NCBI GenBank assembly: GCA_021234535.1
Contig: CM037830.1
Coordinates: forward strand, 10,633,252 to 10,697,251
Direction of reading: 5' to 3'
DNA: 64,000 nucleotides
DNA from: Stichopus chloronotus
Lineage: Eukaryota; Echinodermata; Holothuroidea; Aspidochirotida; Stichopodidae
Both the position numbers and the translations under genes were made by a program. Positions within the stretch are counted from its first letter, which is position 1; the number at the start of each line of letters is the position of its first letter. Positions 39,001-51,000 of the stretch are shown here, piece by piece. The notes under the pieces are model-generated. The model was not told where the DNA came from. It was given only the letters and a program-made list of their open reading frames with translations, and ran no database searches.

Positions 39001-42000
39001 TATTTACGAGAGATGTTAAACAAACTGCTCTTGCAATTGTACTCTTTATAAAGAGCACACCCACTCTTTACAAAGAAGACACCAACTTGAAATACATTGA
39101 TTTTTATGACCTTCCCTTTATGTCAAAGTTGCCAACTTCAGAACTTTCTTTCAAATTAACGATTGGCTCACCTCAAAATTAAAAAATAACCATGTTCAAA
39201 AGAAAGTTTACACTTTACGCCATACATGAAAGAATGTCGTACAAAATATTCATCAAGTCAAAAGAGATGAACAAATACACCCATACACAACAATCAGAGC
39301 ATTCTGATATGCAATATTAACATGGAAAAAAAAAACAGACAAAACTAGTATAAAATCCTGATGTAACATATGCTTGTTGTAATTACAAATAGAGGCTCAC
39401 TCTGTAAGAAAATGTCAAGTCCCCGACGGCTGTTGAATCCATTATCACTACAGAGACCTTCACATCTCCAACACCTTCAACTCTTCCAGCTACGCATGTG
39501 ATGCTACCACAAGGAGGACATGAAAGGAAAAGGATATTAATTCATACAGTATCTTAAATTCAAGATATGTCATCGGTTTGAATATGAAAAAAAAAAGCAA
39601 ACAAATAAAAGGAAAAAAAAACAGGGAATCAGTATTCTCTTGGTAGGAAAAGTCACTATTTGGAGACATACATGCTACAATTTGCAGTGAACTGCGTATT
39701 CAAAGTGATTTCTTAACTTCTAAACTAAACTAAGATTTAAAAAATGCATGGTTCTGATTCGTTTTGCTATGATTACAGAAGGAAAATTTTTGTACACCAT
39801 GTTTTTGACAACACGTTAGGCTGAAATGGCATAGACCCATAAGTATGTCAGCAATTGAGACCCTGTCAATATTATGGGAAGGAAAAGTGTCCAAAATGAG
39901 TACTAAGGACATAAATGTATCTTGCAATATTGCAGTACTTAAGTTTTGGTGTCATTTTCAAGATTGAGCACTTTTGAATTCAGATCTACGTTCATTGGTG
40001 GAAATTTCACAGTACAATGCATGTTGTGAGTAAATTCTTTCATGTTAAGATTTTTGAGATGTAGCCTATGTAAAGGCTAGCAAATTTATTCTCTACCAAT
40101 CGCACTTGACCTTTGACCCCATCAAATATAATGGGAATTTGTGTGTTCATTCATAGGAAAGGACTACACAAATATGAGTACTGAGAGAATAATGGGAAGG
40201 TGCATTTTGCAGAATCTGAACTTTGGACTACTGGTGAACTTGGAACCTAAGTTAGACACTGTAAAAATTCACAATACACACCACCAAGTTATGTAACCAT
40301 GATTACAATCAGGAGACATGCTGTTTTTGCTGCACACTCTGCTCTGAAATGATGCCAACTGACCTTTTGGCCTCATCAATAAAACAGGAAGTCAAATGAC
40401 TTTCAAATGACTTTGTGATTCCTTCCTACAATCTCTTTTTCTCATGCATGCACAATCACTTACTGACAAAAGCAACCAGTGGAGGAGGGGAGGGACCATA
40501 TCAAAACTAAAAACAACATGCAAGATGACAACCACATTCTGCATCAATTGTGGATTTGTATGGAGTGCCATGTGTTTCAAAATGTTAGAAAAAAAAGAAA
40601 GTCAAAGGACTTTGTGACTCCTTGCCAAAGTCTCCTTTTGTTTTCCAACACACACAATCCCTTTAAAACACAATCAAACAAGGGAGAAGGAATTGACCAT
40701 ATCAAAATGAAAAACAGAACACAAGAAACTCAACCACATACAAAAATTGTGGTAATAAATCTAGTAAGTGGATAGGAAGTTCTGAAACCAAAACATGGTT
40801 AAAAGTGTGCAAAGGCAACCTCAAAAATATTTCCCTGCCTAGGGGTGATTCCGTTGGGAAAAGGTGACTAAAAGAAAGTAATTTGTTAATCTTGACAGGG
40901 AGTTGCTGGCAAAAAAATTGCTGAGAAATCTAAATAGCTATGTTTAGTGATATTCAATGATTGTTTGGAGAGGGTTACACAAAAAATGGGCTTTAATAGC
41001 TTGTTGAAGAAAATGAGACCAAACTCTATTTAGCAACATTCATCTGCCATTAAACATTTTGGCAAAGAGCAAAGGGGGGGCATGGGAATGATCCGTCCTA
41101 TAACATTTCAGTGATGACAAGATGTGACACTTGATTTACTCAAAAGCTTACACAATTGTTATCCACAAGTAGGTCCACAAATGTCGGCTTTTGCTATATA
41201 TACATCTCTAAGATCGTTAACTCTGCGATTTTAATATTTGACTAAGAATGAAAACATCAATTTCTCAATCTCAGATGGGGCAATTCAAAGAACATCTACT
41301 CATCAACTGCTATCAAATTTGAGAGTATGAAGTGCTAGTTACATTCAGTTGCTGAGATATGATCCTCAATATGTTTTCATACTTGAATATCTGGTGATCT
41401 CAAATGACCTTTAACCTCCACAAAAATTGATAGAGGTCATCTACCTATAGTGGACTACCAACACAGTACCTTTGAAGTCCTCTAATGACCTTGCATGACC
41501 TTCAACCTCCATACAAAATGCCGGACATCATTTACTTATCAAGTGCTAACAATGATAAAAGGTTGAAGTTCCGACAACATTCCATTGGTGAGATATCTCC
41601 CTCAACAGGTTTTTGTATTTCATACTGTGGTGATCTCAAATGACCTTTGACCTCCATCAAAAATGACAGGGTTCGTCTAATTGCAATGGGCTACCAACTT
41701 TGATGTTCAAGCACCTTTCCCCTTCCTGAGGTACCGTGTTTGCAAACCAGGGCGACACACACACACCCACCCACTCACACGTATGTACATACACCATCGC
41801 CAACACAAAGATTCCTTGCCTGCCTTCACCAAGGAATCAACAAAAGGTTCTCCAGCTCATGTTGGCAGGACAGCTCACAAAATATGGGAACTGAGAAATC
41901 AATAAAGGCATTTGTGTTTATAAGCTATGGAATCACATACACACACAAAACTTGCAGGCATAGGCTTTTTGCATGCATTAAGCAAGTAATCAATAAATTA

Positions 42001-45000
42001 ACTAAAAAAGTGTAAACAGGAGAGAAAACTACTAATTTTTCCAACTAAAATCTCTGAAAATGAAGTTGTACAGAGTTAAAGTTTCAAGAGTTACTTTATC
42101 CAAATTTACTTATGATTTTATTGATTTACACATTTACAATAGAATTGGTGCCATACTGTTGCCAAAGAGATGATGGCAAACTGTGTAAGACGGTTTGTGC
42201 ACCTTCAATCTAACTGAGCTATATTAATACCTTTCCCCCACTTCATATTCTTCTTCATATTCTTGGTGATTACAAGTAGTGTTTCCGAGAATGACATTGT
42301 CAATGTCTGAAAATCTCTGACCCAGGTCTGTACCATTGATTTGTACCATGGTGCCACCTTCAGTAGGACCACTAGTTGGAGAGATCTGTAGAATAAAGAT
42401 GAGAACTATTGAAGAAACTGTTTCACTTCAGAGCGAGCATATCTGAATGTTGTGTCTGTCAGTATGTTTGATTTCTTACAGTAATGTAACCAGAACATCT
42501 GACCAGCTCAAGATCAAGCAATAGAAAACCAAACCTAACTTAAGCAACAATGCAAACATGTCAACATCTAATGCTCTTTAATTACTTGTTTGTTTAATTT
42601 CTCAAACACATACTGTGAGATTGACATTATCTTCACTTTCAGTCACATTAATTACTTGGTTAGCACCATGTTTGTCAGGACTGCATCAAGGGTTAGAGTG
42701 ATGAAAAAGTGAAAAGCATTTAATTCAATGTCCTTTGGGCAATAATGCTCACTCTCTTCTATTACTGCTTCCACTTTAATCAGTTAAATGTCAACCTGAT
42801 GCTAAAAAAACATACACGGAAAAATCTATCACAATAATATGTCATAACCTTTCTTTCTGTTTTGATGCAAAAACAAACCAGGAAACAGTGCCTTTATCTT
42901 ACCTGTAAGAGTTCTTTCTAAATGATTTGCCCCACACAAAAACCCTTCCTATTCCTCATTTTCTGAGTCACAATCTCACTTGAAATTCAAATCAAACTAA
43001 CTCAGGAAAGGTGCTTTAATCAAGAATTCTGCCCTTATGAAGTAGAGGGGGACATTGCCATATTGAACTTTGAAAAATACACCCAAGTGGTCACCACAGC
43101 AATAAGCTTTATTGCACACATAATAAGGCTAAAATGTAACTTTCTCTGTAGACGGTAAACAATCTAGCAGGGGTAGGGGTATATTGTTGATTGGTCGGGT
43201 GTTATGTGACACAGTTCAGTACATTCAGTATATTACAAAGCAAGCACACTCGTCTTACGCAGTGTTTAACGGTGAGGACATGACTAACATATTTGTGATG
43301 TGCTATAAACTGGTATATGGAAGTGTTTTGTCAGAGGGTTTGAAGTTTACATCAAATACTGCATCTTCTTGTCAGTCAGATAATATTATCCCTGAAAAAT
43401 AATGACAGGTAAATGTGTCATCATGGCTGCTTTATGATAAAGACTATTCAATTATGCACCTGCTTTATCTAAAAACTCCTGCATATAATTTCCATGGATT
43501 TCCTACCACTGGATAAGAGGAAGTCTTGCTGATTTAAATCTGTTAGGATGGCAGACACAAGCTTTACCACTTAGGTGGTTCAGCATACACTTTGTACATC
43601 ATGATTCATACAAGTGACATTCTACATTCATTTATCTCTGGCAGATAAGGGACTTCATTCAGATTTGACAACATCAGTTACAAAATATCTCTAAGGAAAT
43701 GTTCCCTATTCATAAAGAAAGCAACATTTGGGGATAGCATTATTTGATGACATTACATGCTTGTCTTCAAGATGATTTCAGAAAAAAAAAAATGTTTGAT
43801 GATTTACATTCTCATCATATATGTTATAAAATTTTACCGCTGTTATTTTAGGTGGATTCGTGCACTCTTGCTGTATCGTTTGTCCACAGTTTTCACTGAC
43901 AGTGCACTCAGATTGGGATAAACACCATCCACAATTCAACATCGGAGGAGTTGTAATGTTAGACAAGCAACGACTACAATCTGGTCTGTCCACCTCACAC
44001 TTGTACAGAGTGACTGTAATGACAGAATAATGTGAGAAAAAATAATAAACTGACAGCAAATTCAAATGATGCAGAGTATTATTACACAGCATACATAACA
44101 GACCGGTGTTTGAGTACCCATGTGGAATAGTTTTAAACAGGGTGTGGGAAGGGTTATAAGTGGTTGGGGGCAATTGGAGCTGTCTGAGGGCAACGAATCA
44201 CTTGATTAAACAATGAATGTGATTGAACAATGAATGTAATTAAAAAATGAATGTTGGTTTTGAATAGAAGGGGTAATCATTGAACCTTTAGATCTGAACA
44301 TTAACAATTATCAACAACTGTACATGTCACATGCTGGAAAAATTTCTACAAGATCAAAGTTACTCTTCACACTGTGAAGTTCACATAGTCTTAGATTTCT
44401 AGGTCTTTTCATACTGGCAATAAATACACTGTATAATTTTCAGAGACAACACAACACACACACACACACACGCACACACACACACACACAATGTTAAAAC
44501 AGTAACAATAAAGTAGATTTATATAGCACAATTTCAGAAAGAACTACTCATGGTGCTTTACAGAAGTAAAATGGATTGACGAGTAAAATGTAAAATGAAG
44601 TGAGTCTTCAAAAAGCTCTTGAAGGTGAATAGAATAGAACAGTCCTGAGAAGGAAGACACAAAGGAGGACAGTATGATGAGAGAGCTTCATTGTGTATTT
44701 TACCAAATAAATAATTAACAAGCATCCTGCAAAGATACAATAGCAACCATTGGAACAGTCACATGGTTGGCTAGCAAATTTTGCACAGATCGAGAGCAAA
44801 TATTTAATTCAAATATTCCTTCAGAGTATTACACTCCAAAGGACCAAAATCAAGTATGAAATTCCACTTTCAGTAATTTTTGTTCAGGATTTTTGCTGTC
44901 ATGTCACTTTTTTAGTTGTAATCTTTTCAGAACACATGTTCATGTTTGGTGAGGAACAACTACAGTTCTTTTAACTGCTATCTTTCTTTCAGAGCTGAAA

Positions 45001-48000
45001 CTTACAGCACAAGTGAAACAAACTATCGCTAGTCACTTGATCAAGAAGAATCCCCGGGATGAAAATTTAAACTATCAAAATATGGCAACGTGAGAATACT
45101 TCTGAATAGCAGTTAGAAGCACAGCATCCTGTTGCAGAAGGAAACTTGTAAAAGCCATCATTAGAAGGGTGCATGTTTTCAGTAATAATGCATATGTTAA
45201 AAGTACTTTGTTACAAACAGGAAGGCAAGAAACCCAGCTGTATAAACAACGTGGACAACATTTAAGGCAAACTGAAAGCAGGATTTCAGATTGCTTTGTT
45301 GTATAACCATTAACAGTAAGGGGCCTAGCCCAATTTTTTTTTTGGTGTGAGGTTTTTGTGTGTTTTCAAAATAGCCTCTTCATCCCTATTTTTGACTGTC
45401 GTCATACATGGGAGGTACACAGAGAGGGGATGCTGCCCTTCCAGTGCTTTAGACAGGATTTCAAAACTGTCAGTCCACAGATAGGCCTACTACGTATCAG
45501 GAGAGGTCAAAGGGGATGAAGCACCCCCCTTTCCCTTTGTCTAAAAAGGATCAGGTTTGACTTTCTCACCCAATCATGGTAAAAACTTGACTTTCTTTGA
45601 CACCTGCTTCAGTGAACCTAAAAATAAAGGTTTTAAAATATTGGAGGGAGCTGAGTGCTGGCAGGACTATCTAGGAGGAGGGCCACCACTGGTTGGCTCA
45701 GAGTGTACAAGAAAATGTTAGGTTTTTCAAACCCTCCAGATGGTCAGAAATGACACTTCTTGGGTGTTCCAAGCTGCATTACCCACCTTTGAAATAGGGA
45801 TCTCATGCCTGCAATTTCTCAATTTATGAGACAAAAATCAATGGATGAAAAATGATAATATATATCAGATGGGTTGAGATGATACAAGAATGATAATGAA
45901 TTATGCATCCTGTCTCATTTATTCTTGTAACAGTTGGCAAACAGTAGGGGGAGGTGGTGCCAGATATAACTTAAAATCCCACTTTCTCATTGGTTGATAA
46001 TGACCCATTTTATGCTTGAAAATAAAAATGAAAATTGGGGTAGAGGGTGGAACATTATCTAATGCAACAAAATGTATCCTAATGGGAAATTTTTTAGGGA
46101 AAATGCCCAGGTAAAACATGAGTTGCAAGCACTCATCGAATATTTCCAACGAACGAAAAAATGAAAGTGACATACTTTTTTTTAAGTAGCAGAATTGACA
46201 TACTTTTAAGTACTACAATTGATGTACTTTAAATAGCAATATGACAGAATATTGGTTCATATCAGCAGTAGCTTTATTTGGCATTGACAAAAAGTATGTG
46301 GGTATATATATATATATATATATGTGTGTATGTATATATATATGTATATTTATGCTCAGCATTAGGGTTGGAAGAAATGGAGGAGCATTGCCTCTAGAAT
46401 GTATGACAGTATGACATCATTAATACTGAAGATTTTGATTGACAGTTTCTAGGCATATTGCATCCAAAGCATCCTGCTTGAAATAAATATGTCAAATGTT
46501 CTGCTGCAGATTCTACTCCCTGGTGGAGTACTTGTATACTGCATACAAGCAATAAAGACCCCGAAGCAACGATTTCAGACCTCTATGAACACCTTGTTTC
46601 AATTGTATCTTTAGTCTGATTCATCTTAGTCTTTGCAGTGTCATACAGAGTTCACACTTGTGGAGCCTGGCAGTTTCCCAGTTGCCCCCAGTTTCCAACT
46701 TCTCCTACTGTATGGTCTGATCATTCGTCCCTCCTCTCTTGGTTGTTTGTTTGTTTCTTTTGACTCTCTTTTTTTTGTCAACATCATCCATTGCATCCCC
46801 AACATTTCTGTGGGTAGAGTGCACCCTGCCCCCCCCCCCCAGCTATGCCACTGTTAAAGGTACTTGCAAGTTTGTTACAATTAATGTATATGTACAAGTA
46901 ATGTTACAATCAGAGTGACCTGTGCATGAACCAGTACATTCTCTACTATATTCAAACACAAAACAAATGAAGCAAATGAACCACAAGAAGAAACAAAAGG
47001 TATCACAATGAGAGTAACCCTTTCAGGAAAATTCGAACTTCATTTTTAATGACATGTAAAACTTCAATTGTCTCAAACATAAGCTTGGATTTTAGGCACA
47101 ATTTGTGAAAAAAAACTTTGTTTTCATCAGTTGAAGCTGTAGCTAGTTCCCAAGGACCAAAGAACTGTTTAATAATGGGTGATATTTGCTGAGAGCCAAA
47201 GTCCGTTCACACCCCTTCCACAAAGAAGTCTAACAAAAACCCTCCATTGCAAGCAGATTTTGGATTTAGCAGATGGCTTGTCACAACAAGAGTGTAGAGA
47301 CAGTGGCTTTGAGGATGTCACTTAAGAAAACGAACATGTTGAATTGAAAGTTGAGCAAATAAAAGTTACAAGTAAGAGTGACAAACATCAAGGAGCTGAT
47401 CCTGTCACACTTCCAGAGGAAAGATATGGTATCATATATGTTTCTGTGAAATTAAAGTCACTGTGGGTGCAGAGAAAGAAGAATATCAATGCTGCTATAG
47501 CCAGATGTATTATGCTGCATATTGATGGAAGGTTAAATACACTACAGGACACATATATATCTGATAAATTTTCTCTTCTGGTTAGATTATTCCAAGTTGC
47601 AAATAAATTACCCATGTCGGCATTTGTTCCAACCTACATGTAAATCACTTTAAAACTGAAAAAGTGGTTTCAAAAAAGACAGACCACACTTAAACACCTA
47701 CTGATGAATTGTGTTTTTTTAAGTAACACACTACAAATTAAATGTTTCCATGATTTCTATGTCACGGTATTATGTTCTCAAACTAAGTTTTAGGTAATTG
47801 ACTACTGATGACCTCGGATAACCTTTGACCACTAAAAATGGTAAGGCTCTTTTGCTTGATACAATACAATTAACATACTAAGTGTCAAGAGTTTCCACAA
47901 TCCCTATCTTGAGATACCATGCTAACAATCTGTTCAGACTTTGGCATCTAGTGACCTCATATGATTTTTGATCTCCAACAAAAACAATAGGGTTCTTCTA

Positions 48001-51000
48001 CTTAATATAATGTACCATACTAAGTATTCAAAGTTTCTATGATTCCTACATTGAGATTCAAGTGAACAAACTTTTTCAGTGTTTGACCTCTGGTGATCTC
48101 TGACCTTCACCGAAAAGAAAAGTGTTTCTCTTCTTGAAATGACACATTCACATACTATGTACAGTTAGTATCCATGGTTAATGGAATGAGATAGTTTGTT
48201 AACAATATTTTCATTTTTTTACCTCAGACTACCTTTGACCCCTACCAAATCTTCTTGATATAAAACATTTACATAAATAAGTATCAAAAGTCTTTATGAT
48301 TCCTACTTGAGATAACATGGTGACATACCAGTGTTTGACCTCTGGTGATCTCTGATGACATTAAACCTCCACCAAAAACAACAGGGTTCTTCTACTTGAT
48401 GTAAGACATTACTTACTGAGTATCGATAGTTTCTATGATTCCTACCTTTGGATATGATGAACAATGGTTTCAACTTTTTACCTTAGATGCCACCAAAAAC
48501 AATAGGGTTCTTCCACTTGATGTAATGCATTATCACCCTAAGTATCAAAAGTTTCCATGATTCCTATGTATCTTGGGATATCCTCTTAACAAAATTTTCA
48601 ATGTTTGACTTCTGGTGACCACAGATGACTGTTGACCTTCACCAAAAACTATACCATTCTTCCTCTCAATATGGAGTGTCTATGTCCTAAGTTTGAGAAC
48701 TATCACAGTTCAATTCTTGAGATAATGTGATAACAAGCGACACATCACAAACACACACACATACACACAAACTAGTCGACGTTACATACAGAGTGAGGAC
48801 TTCATTGAATTTTGCTATTGTTGTTGCTTCCTGAACACTAACCTCAATAACATACTCCATATTGTTGCTTTTGGAAGGACTTGAGACTAGAAATTGTCCC
48901 TCAGACAGTGTTATGATGCAAAGGCACACACAAACAAGCACACGCAATCACGACCGCGTGTATTCTTTTTCATCAAAACAAAAAATTAGCCATAAACTAT
49001 TGGATAGTCGCACATATATGATTAAAATTGCATGGCACTGGAACAAAATTCTGCCAAGACATATTCCCTATGTGAGTGCATTGGAATGCAAGATTGGGAC
49101 AATTTGGAACATCGCTGTTGTATTCAGTCTGTTTTTTCTCTTTAACAATTTTTGACTGAGGGAAGACTTTTATGTTGAAGTTATAAAATAATCTGTGTTA
49201 TGAAAGATAACTTGTCATCAATTCACCAGTGGCACCCTCTTGGCTGATATCAGTTATCTTTCAGCTGCAATAATGACATGAAGACTTCTTAATTTCTTTT
49301 GTCAAGATAACCAACAGAAAATGTATGACATTAAAAATCTGAGACTTTCACAAACATACCACTGCCAGTACCGTCAAGGTATACTCCATTCTCTTTCCAT
49401 CTGATCCTCAGTTCTGCAGGTACATCTTGTACATTGGCTGCATAATTGTACTAGGAATGCAACAATTAATGTGCCAAAAAAATAAAGAGAAATCAAAATA
49501 TCATCCCCCAACTTTATTCCAACATACTTTCTTCTTCCCAAACTTTCTTCACACCCAAAAGAGAGTAAAAGATCATTTTAGCTAGAAGCATATCCAGATT
49601 GTAGTTGCCACTGTTGTAAAAGCAATTTCAATTTTGCAACATCTGCAGCATTCAAACAGTAACTTTACAAAAGCATATTGAACATAACAAACATCAGAAT
49701 CAAATGATACTTATGTTACATAGTACTTTTTGGGTGAACCCTACACATTCTTTCTAACATTAGCCATTTCAGAAATGACAATGTCATTCCCCTATTCTTT
49801 CTTCCCTTCCCCATTATCATGTCAATTTATCACAACTTTCCTACTTATTTTCTAATGAAAATTCTAGTCATGTGATAGTTTTCTTTGATCAATAACTTAC
49901 AAAACTCTCAACAGTTATGACAAAGATTTCTCCCAAATAATGTCACAGCTAGTCCATTAATCTCGGTAACAATTCTGGGCATAGAATTCCCAGGAACTCT
50001 CAGTGTCCCTGTTGATTTTAAGCTCTGTTCCACATCTGCAAACAGAGCAGACCAGAAGCTTTAAAATCACTACACTCTCCATCTTTGGAAACAGATTAAT
50101 AACATAATCATCATCTCCCTAAAATTCCCTTCCCTATAAAATGCCTAGATCTGAACACCATGAATACATTTTCAAAAGGAATTGCTCTATTAAACTAAAT
50201 AACCACATCACTAACAAAGTTGCATAGGGTGGAAAGTGAACAGTTTTGAAATGTCTTAAAAGGAACTGCCAGGAAACCAGAGGGATCAAAAGAACTCTCA
50301 GCATTATAGTTGTCAAGATAAAAGCTATTAATTCTAACTACTCAGTGAGTGCATAAGGCTCAGAAATGGAATTGCCAGGATACTGACTAACCAAGATACT
50401 TAACTCACAACTTGTTAATAAAGTAACTTCGATGCATCTGCTATGAACATGAAATTGACAGGATTCAAACATTTTTGAGAACAAGTTTCTAAGTTAAATG
50501 ATCTCTTGTTTCATTATCTGCAAATAAGGGTCTGTTGGTATTAAAAATATCAATTAAAATATACAAAAATCCAATATATACAGGTTTTTTCCTGAAAGTT
50601 TTGTAAAACCGGTACAGATGTAAAAAATGTCCTTATAATGTCCCTTCTTAAGTGCAAGTTGTCACCCAGTAACATCATCAAATGTAGCAACCAACCCACC
50701 GTCTTGTTGAGTCCTGCTTCCGATGGGGGAGGAGGGGGAGGAGACAGGCAAGTTAGTCGTTCGTAAATATCCAAACTAGGTGAGTTTTGGGATATTTATT
50801 TCATTCCTCACTTACCTGTCTCATCACAACAAATGCATTGAGTAGCACCGTTACAGTGGTGAGAGGCCCGAGGGGCGGGACCTATCCCCCTGACCTCCCA
50901 ACACCGCATGACCAAAAGCTGCCTCTGATGTGGCAGAGGCAACAGAGGCAGCCACAAGGGCGCACATAATCTTGATTGAGAGGCTTTAGATTTACCATAG

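Larger units (their letters stand above)
39504..42230. other. intron 7 with diverged duplications and TGACCTTTGACC repeats
   Basis: No exon was seen. It contains a lone TGACCTTTGACC at 40107-40118, a diverged ~200-bp tandem duplication (40402-40745) and a TGACCTTTGACC-family block (41385-41850). Confidence 0.6.
44014..49359. other. intron 5 of the plexin gene (5.3 kb)
   Basis: Exons 5 and 6 join in phase 1 with a continuous family alignment, so nothing coding is required here. It holds a CA repeat, a TA/GT repeat and a 1-kb TGACCTTTGACC-family block. An open frame at 47344-47643 on the plus strand has no recognisable domain and no clear promoter or splice context. Confidence 0.55.

Noticed and set aside
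47344..47643. 99-residue open frame on the plus strand in intron 5
   Set aside because: It reads like protein in places but matches no family I recognise, and has no supporting signals. It could be a transposon fragment, but this cannot be supported.
48795..48880. Open stretch on the minus strand resembling the end of IPT2 (YVIEVSVQEATTIAKFNEVL, TLYV) that could be an alternative exon before PSI3
   Set aside because: The acceptor phase fits exon 5, but the only reasonable donor leaves the wrong phase for exon 6. It also lies at the edge of a repeat block, so the likeness is probably chance.
49907..50034. Exon-like sequence on the minus strand (SLKSTGTLRVPGNSMPRIVT...) with an acceptor and a GTAAGT donor between exons 4 and 5
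   Set aside because: The first half and last half are in different frames with stops between, and exons 4 and 5 already join in phase 0 with a continuous IPT alignment. It could be an old dead exon, but there is no positive support.
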